64,000 bases of DNA, taken from positions 620,001-684,000 of the forward strand of contig CAWBIU010000001.1 in assembly GCA_963789015.1 (NCBI GenBank), given 5' to 3'. The DNA is from JAOPZW01 sp963789015. Lineage in GTDB: Bacteria > Actinomycetota > Thermoleophilia > Solirubrobacterales > Solirubrobacteraceae. How positions within the stretch are numbered: position 1 is the stretch's first letter; each line of letters opens with the position of its first letter. The position numbers were made by a program, and so were the translations under genes. This document shows, piece by piece, positions 42,665 to 50,835 of the stretch. A model generated the notes under the pieces. The model worked only from the letters and a program-made list of their open reading frames with translations, did not search any database and had not been told where the DNA came from.

Positions 42665-43534
42665 GTGTCCGACGCCCCGCTGATCGCCGTCGACGCGCCG
42701 TCGCTGCTGTACCGCGCGTTCCACGCCCTGCCGCGCTCCATCACCGGCCCGGACGGCAACCCGGTCAACGCCCTGCTGGGCATGGCCAACCTCGTGCTGC
42801 AGGCGGTCGAGCGCCACGAGCCGCGCGCCGTCGTGCTGTGCTTCGGCGCCGAGGCGGCGACGTACCGCGTCGAGGCGTTCGCCGGCTACCACGCCGACCG
42901 CCCGCCGATGCCCGACGAGCTCGAGCCGCAGTGGGCGGACGCGCCGGCGTTCTTCGGCGAGTTCGCGTGGACTTCGCTGGTCGAGACCGAGCTCGAGGCC
43001 GACGACCTGCTCGGCAGCCTCGCCGACGTCGAGACGCGCGCGGGCGGGCGGGCGCTGCTGTTCACGGGCGACCGCGACATGTTCCAGTGCGTGAGCGACC
43101 GGGTCACCGTGCTCTTCCCGTCCGGCAAGGGCGAGCAGGACGTCATCGGGCCCGACGAGGTGCTGTCGCGCTACGGCGTGCGCCCCGACCAGGTGCCCGA
43201 CTTCATCGCGCTGCGCGGCGACCCGTCCGACGGCCTGCCCGGCGCGCGCGGGATCGGCGAGAAGACGGCGCGCGACCTGTTGCGCGACCACGACACGCTC
43301 GACGCGCTGCTCGCAGCGGCCTCGAGCCCGCGCGCGGACCTGCGCCCGCGCCAGCGCGCGGCGCTGACCGACGACGCCGACGCGATCCGCGCGTTCCGCG
43401 ACATCGCCACGCTGCGCCACGTCGACCTCGAGCGCCCTCCCGACGCCCCGATCACGTGGAGGCGCGCGGCCGCGGCGGCGCGCGAGCGGGGCATGAACCG
43501 CCTCGCCGAGCGCCTCGAGGCGAACGCGACCTGA
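42665..43534 (+). CDS. 5'-3' exonuclease (FEN/PolA exonuclease-like)
   Basis: 289 residues, the length of stand-alone bacterial flap endonucleases. Metal-binding acidic residues: LIAVDAPSLLYRAFHALP, VVLCFGAEAATYRVEAFAGY, ELEADDLLGSLADVETRAGG, ALLFTGDRDMFQCVSDRVTV. The helix-hairpin-helix region is RGDPSDGLPGARGIGEKTAR. Removes RNA primers or flaps from 5' ends. The canonical R-x5-Y-K helical arch (usually YKANR) is altered to FAGYHADRPPMP. The GTG start is supported by TAGCCT seven bases upstream. Confidence 0.9.
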   Translation: MSDAPLIAVDAPSLLYRAFHALPRSITGPDGNPVNALLGMANLVLQAVERHEPRAVVLCFGAEAATYRVEAFAGYHADRPPMPDELEPQWADAPAFFGEFAWTSLVETELEADDLLGSLADVETRAGGRALLFTGDRDMFQCVSDRVTVLFPSGKGEQDVIGPDEVLSRYGVRPDQVPDFIALRGDPSDGLPGARGIGEKTARDLLRDHDTLDALLAAASSPRADLRPRQRAALTDDADAIRAFRDIATLRHVDLERPPDAPITWRRAAAAARERGMNRLAERLEANAT

Positions 43535-43606
43535 GCGCAGATCCCGCGTGGACAGGCCCGCGAGCGGGAACGTTCTGGACAGCAGTTCGCCGAGGGAGAT
43601 GACGCG

Positions 43607-44422
43607 ATGTTCGAGCGATTCCGACGGTCGCAGACCACGGACAGCGACGAGGGCGCGGTCGCCGTGCGCGAGCGCGAGACGCCGCCCGAGGAGACACGGG
43701 TGCAGGAGCGCCCGGCGGAGGAGGACCGCGCGGCGGAGGACCGCGCGCCCGAGCATCCGGCCCCGGAGCGCGACATGACCTCAACGCCCGGGCCCGCCCA
43801 CGGCGAGCGCCGCTTCCAGCGCCGGAGCGCGACGCCCGGCGCGAGCGCCCCGGTGATGGGCACCGACGCGATGGCCACGATGCGCGAGCGCCAGCGCGAG
43901 CGCTTCGGCGGCACGGCCTGGGGCAGCGCCTTCTTCGGGCTGCTGTCGGCCGTTGGCCTGGCCGCGATCCTGAGCGCCATCCTCGTCGGCGCGGGCGTGG
44001 CCCTCGGCGTCTCGGAGAGCGACGGGACGAGCCCGGGCAGCGCCGAGACGATCGGCCTCGGCGGGGCCATCGCTGTCCTCGTCGTCCTCGCCATCGCATG
44101 GGGCTGCGGCGGATACGTCGCCGGCCGCATGGCCCGCTTCGACGGTCCCCGCCAGGGCATCGGCGTGTGGCTGTGGACGGTCCTGGCTGTGATCGCGGTG
44201 GCCGCGCTCGCGCTCATCGGCGGCGACGACTACGACGTCCTCCAGCAGCTCAACCTGCCCAGCCTGGCCATCGGCGACTCGACGCTGACCACGGGCGGCG
44301 CGATCACCGGCGCGGCCGCGCTCGTGGTCACGCTGCTCGCCGCCATCGCCGGCGGCAAGATCGGCGAGCGCTTCCACACGCGCGTCGACCGCGTCGCGAC
44401 GACCGAGCACCCACAGGCCTGA
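43607..44422 (+). CDS. Membrane protein with acidic, charged N-terminal tail
   Basis: 271 residues. The first 100 are disordered and highly charged (repeats such as PAEEDRAAEDRAPEHPAPER). Four hydrophobic helices follow: FFGLLSAVGLAAILSAILVG, LGGAIAVLVVLAIAWGCGGY, IGVWLWTVLAVIAVAALALI and ITGAAALVVTLLAAIAGGKI. The GCGGYVAGRMARFDG motif resembles small actinobacterial membrane proteins with glycine-zipper helices. No known function. GGGAG lies about eleven bases upstream of the ATG. The next gene starts eight bases after its stop. Confidence 0.72.
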   Translation: MFERFRRSQTTDSDEGAVAVRERETPPEETRVQERPAEEDRAAEDRAPEHPAPERDMTSTPGPAHGERRFQRRSATPGASAPVMGTDAMATMRERQRERFGGTAWGSAFFGLLSAVGLAAILSAILVGAGVALGVSESDGTSPGSAETIGLGGAIAVLVVLAIAWGCGGYVAGRMARFDGPRQGIGVWLWTVLAVIAVAALALIGGDDYDVLQQLNLPSLAIGDSTLTTGGAITGAAALVVTLLAAIAGGKIGERFHTRVDRVATTEHPQA

Positions 44423-44429
44423 GGCGGCG

Positions 44430-44717
44430 GTGGCCGAGACGTACGTCTGGGTCGCCCACGTCGGGGCCGAGGGCGTCGCGCTGCTGCAGCGTTACGAGGA
44501 CGGCGTCCTGCCGCTGCTCGCCGAGCACGGCGGCGTCCTCGAGCGCCGGCTGCGCAGCGACGACGGGCGGACGGAGATCCACGTCATGACCTTCCCGAGC
44601 GCGGAGGCGCTGACCCGCTACCGCGGCGACCCGCGGCGCGACGCGCTGCGCGACCTGCTGCACCGCTCCGGCGCACGGGTCGAGCTGCACCGCGTCCGCG
44701 ACGTCGCTACGGCGTGA
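44430..44717 (+). CDS. Small DUF1330-like (dimeric alpha/beta barrel) protein
   Basis: 95 residues from GTG 44430. VWVAHVGAEGVALLQRYEDG, LLAEHGGVLERRLRSDDGRT, EIHVMTFPSAEALTRYRGDP fits the ferredoxin-like alpha/beta barrel seen in DUF1330, YCII and monooxygenase-like families. The active residues are not obvious. It follows the membrane-protein gene by seven bases, and its 3' end overlaps the convergent ychF gene by 11 bases. Confidence 0.65.
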   Translation: MAETYVWVAHVGAEGVALLQRYEDGVLPLLAEHGGVLERRLRSDDGRTEIHVMTFPSAEALTRYRGDPRRDALRDLLHRSGARVELHRVRDVATA

Positions 44718-45786
44718 ACTTGACGGTGATGACGTCGCCGTCGCGCATCGCGTAGTCGCGGCCCTCGAGGCGCAGCGTGCCGCGGTCGCGCGCGCCGGCA
44801 TAGCCGCCGGCGTCGACGAGCGCCTGCCAGTCGATGACCTCGGCGCGCACGAAGCCGCGCTGGATGTCCGAGTGGATCTCGCCGGCGGCGTGCCACGCAC
44901 TCAGCCCCCGGCGCAGGTGCCAGGACTGCGCCGGCTTGTCCTCGCCCGCGGTGAAGAAGGCGAGCAGGTCGAGCAGCTCGTAGGCGCCGCGCACGACGCG
45001 CTGCAGGCCGGACTCGCCGACCCCGAGGTCGGCGCGCATCGCGTCGGCGTCCTCGTCGTCGAGCTCGGACAGCTCGGCCTCGATGCGCGAGGAGACGGCC
45101 ACGGCGACGGCGCCCTCGCTCTCGGCGTGGGCGGCGATCGCGGGCGGGACCTCCTCGTCGCCCTCGTCGACGTTGGCCACGAAGAGCACGGGCTTGGCGG
45201 TCAGCGGGTGCAGGTTGCGCATCGCGTCGGGCGCGTCCTCGGGCACCGGCACGGTGCGCGCCGGGCGCCCCGCCTGGAGGGCGTCGATGACCTGGCGGAC
45301 CCAGCGCTCCTCGGCGATCGCGGCGCGTTCGCCGCCGCGCGCCTGGCGCACGACCCGCTCCAGGCGGCGCTCGGCCTGCTCGAGGTCGGCGTAGACGAGC
45401 TCGGTCTCGATCGTCTCGATGTCGCGCAGCGGATCGACGCTGCCCTCGGGATGGATGACGTTGGCGTCGTGATGCGCGCGCACGACGTGGACGATCGCGT
45501 CGGTCTCGCGGATGTTGGCCAGGAACTGGTTGCCCAGGCCCTCGCCCCTGTGGGCGCCTGCCACGAGCCCGGCGATGTCGTGGAAGTCGATCGTGTCGAA
45601 GACGAGCTCCGAGGCGCCGATCGTCTCGGCCACCGCGCGCAGGCGCGCGTCCTCCACGGGCACGACGGCGACGTTCGGCTCGATCGTCGTGAACGGGTAG
45701 TTGGCGGCTTCGGCCCCGGCGCGCGTGAGCGCGTTGAAGAGCGACGACTTGCCCGCGTTGGGCATCCCGACGATGCCGACCCTCAC
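44707..45786 (-). CDS. ychF: Redox-regulated/ribosome-associated P-loop ATPase YchF (Obg family)
   Basis: 359 residues, normal length. G1 GMPNAGKSSLFNAL (residues 7-20), G2/G3 ANYPFTTIEPNVAVV and DIAGLVAGAHRGEGLGNQFL, followed by a coiled-coil helical domain and the C-terminal TGS domain (LRRGLSAWHAAGEIHSDIQR, GFVRAEVIDW, YAMRDGDVITVKF). Binds ATP rather than GTP and associates with ribosomes. The GTG start at 45784-45786 overlaps the PAP2 gene stop (GTGA), so they are co-translated. Confidence 0.95.
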   Translation of the reverse strand: MRVGIVGMPNAGKSSLFNALTRAGAEAANYPFTTIEPNVAVVPVEDARLRAVAETIGASELVFDTIDFHDIAGLVAGAHRGEGLGNQFLANIRETDAIVHVVRAHHDANVIHPEGSVDPLRDIETIETELVYADLEQAERRLERVVRQARGGERAAIAEERWVRQVIDALQAGRPARTVPVPEDAPDAMRNLHPLTAKPVLFVANVDEGDEEVPPAIAAHAESEGAVAVAVSSRIEAELSELDDEDADAMRADLGVGESGLQRVVRGAYELLDLLAFFTAGEDKPAQSWHLRRGLSAWHAAGEIHSDIQRGFVRAEVIDWQALVDAGGYAGARDRGTLRLEGRDYAMRDGDVITVKFTP

Positions 45787-46325
45787 CGGCCCGCGCTCCC
45801 GACCAGGGTGCCGAGCGCGATGCCGGCGGCGATGTCCGAGGGGTAGTGCACACCGAGGTAGACGCGCGACAGCGCCATCGCCGACGCGGCCGCGTACAGC
45901 GGCGCCGCGGGGAGCAGCCCGGAGTAGGCGCGCGCGGCGGCGAACGACGAGGAGGCGTGGGCGCTCGGGAAGCTCAGCGCCGTCGGCGTGGCGATCAGCG
46001 CGGGCAGGTCCTCGAGCGACGGGCGGCGGCGGCGGAAGACCGTCTTGATCGCCGTGTTGAGCACGTACGTGACGCCGACGGCGAGCGTCGCGCGCGCCCA
46101 CTCGCGCCGGCGGCGCCGGTCCAGCACGACGCCCGCGGCGCCGAGCGCGAGCCACACCGCGGCGTGCTCGCCCAAGCCCGAGAAGCGCCCGACAGGCTCG
46201 AGCGCCGGCGGCCGGGCGAGCCGGCGGATGAGCCGGTAGACGCGCAGATCGAGGCGCCCGATCGCGCGCCCGACCGGGCCGCCGCGCAGCAGCGCGCGCA
46301 GCGAACGGCGGGAACCTGGCTCCAT
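45783..46325 (-). CDS. PAP2 superfamily phosphatase (membrane)
   Basis: 180 residues with membrane helices. The three acid-phosphatase motifs are present: KTVFRRRRPSLEDLP (KxxxxxxRP), LSFPSAHASSSF (PSGH-like, here PSAH) and SRVYLGVHYPSDIAAG (SRxxxxxHxxxD). Such enzymes dephosphorylate phosphatidic acid, phosphatidylglycerophosphate or undecaprenyl diphosphate. Neighbouring divergent genes encode a DAG-kinase-like protein and a phospholipase D family enzyme. ATG 46323-46325 is chosen; an in-frame GTG upstream, ten bases from CATAAT, is an alternative. Confidence 0.87.
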   Translation of the reverse strand: MEPGSRRSLRALLRGGPVGRAIGRLDLRVYRLIRRLARPPALEPVGRFSGLGEHAAVWLALGAAGVVLDRRRRREWARATLAVGVTYVLNTAIKTVFRRRRPSLEDLPALIATPTALSFPSAHASSSFAAARAYSGLLPAAPLYAAASAMALSRVYLGVHYPSDIAAGIALGTLVGSAGR

Positions 46326-46378
46326 GGGTGGGGGGGTCGCATGCACCGCGCGGCGGATTATGGGCATGATCCGCGCCC

Positions 46379-47266
46379 ATGCGCCTGGCCCTCGTGACGA
46401 ACGCCGCATCCGGCAAGGGGACCGACGCCGATGAGGTCGCCCGCCGTCTGCGCGGCGCGGGCGCCACCGTGAGCGTGCATTCCTTCGACACCGGCGACGT
46501 CTCCGGGCATTCCGCGGACGACGCCGTCGAGGCCGCCGCGGGCGAGGCCGCGGCCGAGCGGCCCGACCGGCTGGTCGTCGCCGGCGGCGACGGATCGATC
46601 GGTCCGGTGGCCGTCACCGCGGCCGCCGGCGCGCTGCCGCTCGCCGTCGTCCCGACGGGCACGGCGAACGACTTCGCGCGGGCGATGGAGATCCCGCTCG
46701 ACCTCGACGAGGCCTGCGTGCTCGCCGCCCGCGGCGGGCGCGAGCGGCCCGTGGACCTCCTGCGCGCCGGCGACCGGCCGTTCCTCAACGCGGCGAGCGT
46801 CGGCCTGTCGGTGATCGCCGCCGACCGCGCGCGGCCGCTCAAGCGCCCGCTCGGGCCGCTCGCCTACGGGGTCGGGGCGCTGCGCGCGGCGGCGACCGCC
46901 AAGCCCCTGCGCTGCCGCGTGACCGTCGACGGCGACGAGCTGTTCGCGGGCGAGGCGTGGCAGGTCATCGTCGCCGGCACGGGCGCGTTCGGCGGCGGCA
47001 GCGAGCTCGACGCCGCGGACCCGGCCGACCGGCTCGTCGACGTGGCCGTGCTCGAGGGCGGCCCCCGCCTGGCCCTCGCGCGGCGCGCCTGGGGCATGCG
47101 GCAGGGGGGCCTGACCGAGCAGCCCGGCGTGCACCACGGCCGCGGGCACGCGATCGAGCTCGAGCTGCCGCCCGAGACGCCGTTCAACGTCGACGGCGAG
47201 GTCTGCGACATCGCCCCGCTGCGCTTCGCCGCGCGCGGCGAGCGCGTCGGGGTCGTGTGTCCGTGA
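46379..47266 (+). CDS. Diacylglycerol/sphingosine kinase-family lipid kinase
   Basis: 295 residues. The DAGK catalytic domain has LALVTNAASGKGTDADEVAR, the nucleotide motif LVVAGGDGSIGPVAV (GGDGS at 69-73), and PLAVVPTGTANDFARAMEIP. The C-terminal part carries NAASVGLSV, GTGAFGGGSELDAADP and PFNVDGEVCDIAPLRF. Related enzymes phosphorylate diacylglycerol or make phosphatidylinositol-like lipids. It is divergent from the PAP2 phosphatase, and its stop overlaps the next gene (GTGA), suggesting a lipid-remodelling operon. CATGAT lies eight bases before the ATG. Confidence 0.9.
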   Translation: MRLALVTNAASGKGTDADEVARRLRGAGATVSVHSFDTGDVSGHSADDAVEAAAGEAAAERPDRLVVAGGDGSIGPVAVTAAAGALPLAVVPTGTANDFARAMEIPLDLDEACVLAARGGRERPVDLLRAGDRPFLNAASVGLSVIAADRARPLKRPLGPLAYGVGALRAAATAKPLRCRVTVDGDELFAGEAWQVIVAGTGAFGGGSELDAADPADRLVDVAVLEGGPRLALARRAWGMRQGGLTEQPGVHHGRGHAIELELPPETPFNVDGEVCDIAPLRFAARGERVGVVCP

Positions 47267-48549
47267 GGGTCCGCGCGCGCTACGCCTGGCCCGCCGGGCT
47301 CGCGGCCTGGGGGACGGCGTGGTACGCGTCGGAGTCGCTGCGCCACCGTCGCGAGCAGGGCCACGGCTACCAGCTGCGCGGCGGCACGATCGAGGTCGGC
47401 GAGCGCGAGTTCCTGCACGCTGCCGAGGCGCTCACGGCGGCGCCGATCTCCGACGACAACGACGTCGATCTCCTCATCAACGGCGACCGCATCTTCCCGG
47501 GCTTCGTGGAGGCGATCGAGGGCGCGCAGTCGACGATCAACCTCCTCACCTACGTCTACTGGCGGGGCGACATCGCCCACGACATCGCCGGGCTGCTCTG
47601 CCGCCGCGCGAAGGACGGCCTCGAGGTCAACCTGCTGCTCGACTGGGTCGGGACGGCCAAGATGGAGCGCGACCTGATCGACGAGATGGAGGACGCGGGT
47701 GTCACCGTCGCGCGCTTCCGCCCGCTGCGGCCCTACGCCATCCGGCGCCTGAACAACCGCACGCACCGCAAGCTGCTGATCGCCGACGGCCGCCTCGGCC
47801 TGATCGGCGGCGTCGGGATCGCCGAGGAGTGGACCGGCGACGCCCAGGACCCCGACCACTGGCGCGACACCCACGTCCGCGTGCGCGGGCCCGTCGTCCG
47901 CCAGCTGCAGGGCGCCTTCCTGGAGAACTGGCTCGAGGCGACCGGCGACGTGCTCGTCGGGCCGGGGTACCTGCCCGAGCTCGAACCGGTCGCCGACGGC
48001 GGACCGATGCAGGTCGTGCGATCCAACGCCGGCGTCGGCGACACGAACGTCGAGGTCCTGTACTTCCTGGCCATCGAGTCGGCCCGCCGCACGCTGGACC
48101 TGACGGCGGCGTACTTCTCGCCGCGCCCCGCCTTCATCGAGGCGCTCTGCGACGCCGCCGGCCGGGGCGTCCACGTGCGCCTGCTCGTGCCGGGGGAGCA
48201 CATCGACAAGGAGTTCGTGCGGATCGCCGGGCGCGACGCCTACGAGTCGCTGCTGGAGTGCGGCATCGAGGTCTACGAGTACGGGCCGACCATGCTCCAC
48301 GCCAAGACGCTGTGCATCGACGGCATCTGGTCGTCGGTCGGCTCGGTCAACTTCGACAACCGCTCGTTCCAGCTCCAGGACGAGGCGACGCTGTGCGTGC
48401 AGAGCACGCGCTTCGCGGGCGAGCTGACCGAGCAGTTCGAGCGCGACCTGCGCGTCTCCGAGCGGATCGACCCGCGCCGCTGGAACGGGCGGCCGCTGCA
48501 CCACAAGGTGGCCGAGAAGGCGCTCAGCCTGGTGCGCCGCGAGCTGTAG
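47263..48549 (+). CDS. Phospholipase D/cardiolipin synthase family protein
   Basis: 428 residues. A short N-terminal hydrophobic region (YAWPAGLAAWGTAWYA) is followed by two PLD halves. HKD motif 1 is NRTHRKLLIADGRLGLIGGV (His168, Lys170, Asp175); motif 2 is MLHAKTLCIDGIWSSVGSVN (His346, Lys348, Asp353), followed by FDNRSFQLQDEATL. Consistent with bacterial cardiolipin synthase (Cls). Works at the membrane on phosphatidylglycerol. The GTG start overlaps the lipid-kinase stop. Confidence 0.92.
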   Translation: MRVRARYAWPAGLAAWGTAWYASESLRHRREQGHGYQLRGGTIEVGEREFLHAAEALTAAPISDDNDVDLLINGDRIFPGFVEAIEGAQSTINLLTYVYWRGDIAHDIAGLLCRRAKDGLEVNLLLDWVGTAKMERDLIDEMEDAGVTVARFRPLRPYAIRRLNNRTHRKLLIADGRLGLIGGVGIAEEWTGDAQDPDHWRDTHVRVRGPVVRQLQGAFLENWLEATGDVLVGPGYLPELEPVADGGPMQVVRSNAGVGDTNVEVLYFLAIESARRTLDLTAAYFSPRPAFIEALCDAAGRGVHVRLLVPGEHIDKEFVRIAGRDAYESLLECGIEVYEYGPTMLHAKTLCIDGIWSSVGSVNFDNRSFQLQDEATLCVQSTRFAGELTEQFERDLRVSERIDPRRWNGRPLHHKVAEKALSLVRREL

Positions 48550-48552
48550 CGC

Positions 48553-48774
48553 TCAGCCCGAGGAGGCGACTCCGAAGCCGACGCGGTGCTCGTCGCGCTC
48601 CGTGCGCAGCCACAGGACGTGTGCGAGGTTGAGCCGCACCGAGCCGTCCTCGGCCTCGATCTGATGCCAGCCCTCGCCGCCGAGGGCGCCCTCGAGCTTC
48701 GCCAGCTCGGAGTCGCTCACTCGCAGGGCCAGGGGCTGGCTGGCCTGGAAGCCGATGCTGATGCGCTGCGTCAT
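48553..48774 (-). CDS. Small DUF3107-like protein
   Basis: 73 residues. ISIGFQASQPLALRVSDSEL, AKLEGALGGEGWHQIEAEDG, SVRLNLAHVLWLRTERDEHR. The length, strand order and a Q/L-rich ligand-type strand resemble actinobacterial DUF3107, but the match is weak. It starts four bases after the stop of the epimerase gene on the same strand, so the two are an operon. Confidence 0.55.
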   Translation of the reverse strand: MTQRISIGFQASQPLALRVSDSELAKLEGALGGEGWHQIEAEDGSVRLNLAHVLWLRTERDEHRVGFGVASSG

Positions 48775-48778
48775 GTCG

Positions 48779-49189
48779 TCAGTGTCCCTCCGCCGGCTGG
48801 ACGATCTCGGTCAGCACGCCGCCCGTCGACCGCGGGTGCAGGAATGCCACCCGGGAGTCGCGGATCCCCACGCGAGGCGTCTCGTCGATGAGCTGCAGGC
48901 CGCGCTCGCGCAGCGAGGCGAGCGTCGCCTCGATGTCGTCGACGCGGTAGGCGACGTGGTGCAGCCCCGGGCCGCGGCTGGCCAGGAAGCGGCCGACCGC
49001 CGTGTCGGGGCCGAGCGGCCGCAGGAGCTCGACGTGCCCGTCTCCGACGTCGAGCAGCACGGCCTCGACGCCCTGCTCGTCGACGATCTCGCGGTGCTCG
49101 AGCGAGAGCCCGAAGGTCCCCTCGTGCAGCGCGATGGCGCTGTCGAGATCCTCCACCGCGACGCCGACGTGGTCGATCTGGGCGAACAT
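48779..49189 (-). CDS. mce: Methylmalonyl-CoA epimerase
   Basis: 136 residues, a VOC-fold enzyme that interconverts (S)- and (R)-methylmalonyl-CoA in propionate metabolism. AQIDHVGVAVEDLDSAIALH (metal His), EAVLLDVGDGHVELLRPLGP (Glu), GPGLHHVAYRVDDIEATLAS (His) and GVLTEIVQPAEGH (Glu) supply the four metal ligands. It has TAGACT (49199-49204) nine bases before the ATG. No mutase gene is in the window. Confidence 0.9.
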   Translation of the reverse strand: MFAQIDHVGVAVEDLDSAIALHEGTFGLSLEHREIVDEQGVEAVLLDVGDGHVELLRPLGPDTAVGRFLASRGPGLHHVAYRVDDIEATLASLRERGLQLIDETPRVGIRDSRVAFLHPRSTGGVLTEIVQPAEGH

Positions 49190-49241
49190 GCGGCGCCGAG
49201 TCTAGATGACCGATTCGGCGCCGCCCGGGCGGCCCGGCCCG

Positions 49242-50777
49242 CTACAGCGGACGCGGGAGCTCGCGGCGGCTGGCCGCCGTGACGCGCAGGTCGTGCGCCG
49301 AGCGGCGCGGGCCCATCTGCTTGATGCCGGCCGTCAGGCGATCGATCTCCGCGCGCTCGAGGACCTCGTGGACGAGCAGCTCGTGGGCGAGGGCGTCGAG
49401 CAGCTCGCGGTGCTCGTCGATCATCCCCCACGCGGCGCGGTGGGCCTCGAAGGCCAGCTCGCGCTGCTCCTCGTCACGGATCCGCCGCGACAGATCCGAG
49501 AGGACCTCGTCGGCGGGCGTGGCCTGCGGGGCCTGGTTCGAGCCCATCGCGTAGTCATGGACCATCGAGTGGGTGATCTCGGCGACGCGCTGGAGGTCGT
49601 TGGCGGCGCCCGTGGTGACCGCGCCGAAGACGATCTGCTCGGCGACGCGGCCCCCGAGCAGGACGGTCATCTGGTCGACGAGCTCGTCGCGCGTCTTCAG
49701 GTAGGAGTCCTCGTCGGGCAGGTTGACGACGTAGCCCAGCGCGCGCCCGCGCGGCACGATCGAGATCTTGTGGACGCGCTCGACGCTCGGCAGCAGCTCG
49801 CGGCAGAGCGCGTGGCCGGCCTCGTGGTAGGCGACGACGCGGCGCTCGTGGTCGGACAGGGTGGTCGAGGACTGCACGCCGGCGATCACGCGCTCGAGCG
49901 CGTCGTCGAAGTCGCGCCGCGCGATCTCCGTGCCGTTGCGGCGCGCGCAGAAGATCGCGGCCTCGTTGCAGATGTTGGCCAGGTCGGCGCCGGTCAGGCC
50001 GCTCGTCTGCTGGGCGACGAGCTTGAGGTCGACCTCGCGCAGCGGCTTGTTGCGCGTGTGGACGTGAAGGATCCGCTCGCGGCCGCGGACGTCGGGCGGC
50101 GAGACGAAGACCTGGCGGTCGAAGCGGCCCGGGCGCAGCAGCGCCGGGTCGAGCTTGTCGAGCAGGTTGGAGGCGGCCATGACGACGAGCCGCCCGCTGG
50201 AGGAGAAGCCGTCCATCTCGACGAGCAGCTGGTTGAGCGTCTGCTCGCGCTCGGAGTTCTGGTCGCTGCCGCGCCGTGCGCCGACGGCGTCGAGCTCGTC
50301 GATGAAGAGGATCGCGGGCTCGTGCTTGCGCGCCTCGTCGAACAGGCGCCGGATGCGCGCCGCGCCGAGGCCGGCGAACATCTCGACGAACGACGACGCC
50401 GACTGCGAGAAGAACTGGGCGTTGGACTCGTGGGCGACGGCCTTGGCCAGCAGCGTCTTGCCCGTGCCCGGAGGCCCGTGCAGGAGGATGCCCTTGGGCA
50501 CGGTGGCGCCGAGGCGGTGGAACTTCTTGGGGTCGCGCAGGAAGTCGACGACCTCGCGCAGCTCGGCCTTGGCCTCGTCGACGCCGGCGATCTCGTCCCA
50601 GCCGATCTCGCGGCTGGCCTGCGGCTTGATCTGCACCGGCTTGGTGCGCGGCATGAGCCGCAGCGTCCGCCACAGGACGTAGACGATCGCGCCCATGAAG
50701 ACGAGCCCGAGAACCCCGCCCCAGTCGGTCGCGAACTGCTGGATCGATTCGGCGGCGGAGGCGAGCGGAAGCGTCAT
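49242..50777 (-). CDS. FtsH-like ATP-dependent zinc metalloprotease, short form
   Basis: 511 residues (typical FtsH 610-700). Only one N-terminal membrane helix (GGVLGLVFMGAIVYVLWRTL) is visible and no periplasmic domain. AAA module: ITGVDEAK-like WDEIAGVDEAKAELREVVDF, Walker A LLHGPPGTGKTLLAKAVAHE (101-108), AILFIDELDAVGARRG, second-region-of-homology LLRPGRFDRQVFVSPPDVRG. The protease zinc site is VAYHEAGHALCREL (HEAGH at 318-322), and a third ligand Asp is expected in TTGAANDLQRVAEITHSMV. It degrades membrane or cytosolic proteins. The reduced N-terminus suggests loss of the periplasmic adaptor role. Confidence 0.88.
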   Translation of the reverse strand: MTLPLASAAESIQQFATDWGGVLGLVFMGAIVYVLWRTLRLMPRTKPVQIKPQASREIGWDEIAGVDEAKAELREVVDFLRDPKKFHRLGATVPKGILLHGPPGTGKTLLAKAVAHESNAQFFSQSASSFVEMFAGLGAARIRRLFDEARKHEPAILFIDELDAVGARRGSDQNSEREQTLNQLLVEMDGFSSSGRLVVMAASNLLDKLDPALLRPGRFDRQVFVSPPDVRGRERILHVHTRNKPLREVDLKLVAQQTSGLTGADLANICNEAAIFCARRNGTEIARRDFDDALERVIAGVQSSTTLSDHERRVVAYHEAGHALCRELLPSVERVHKISIVPRGRALGYVVNLPDEDSYLKTRDELVDQMTVLLGGRVAEQIVFGAVTTGAANDLQRVAEITHSMVHDYAMGSNQAPQATPADEVLSDLSRRIRDEEQRELAFEAHRAAWGMIDEHRELLDALAHELLVHEVLERAEIDRLTAGIKQMGPRRSAHDLRVTAASRRELPRPL

Positions 50778-50835
50778 CACGTCCGTATCGGCAGGTCGCG
50801 CGAAAAGCTGCACCCGGTGGTTCGTCCACCGGCGG

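Noticed and set aside
40000..43756. 1290-codon minus-strand frame across the SpoIID and exonuclease genes
   Set aside because: Opposite frames are clear, conserved genes; the composition is typical of antisense in high-GC DNA.
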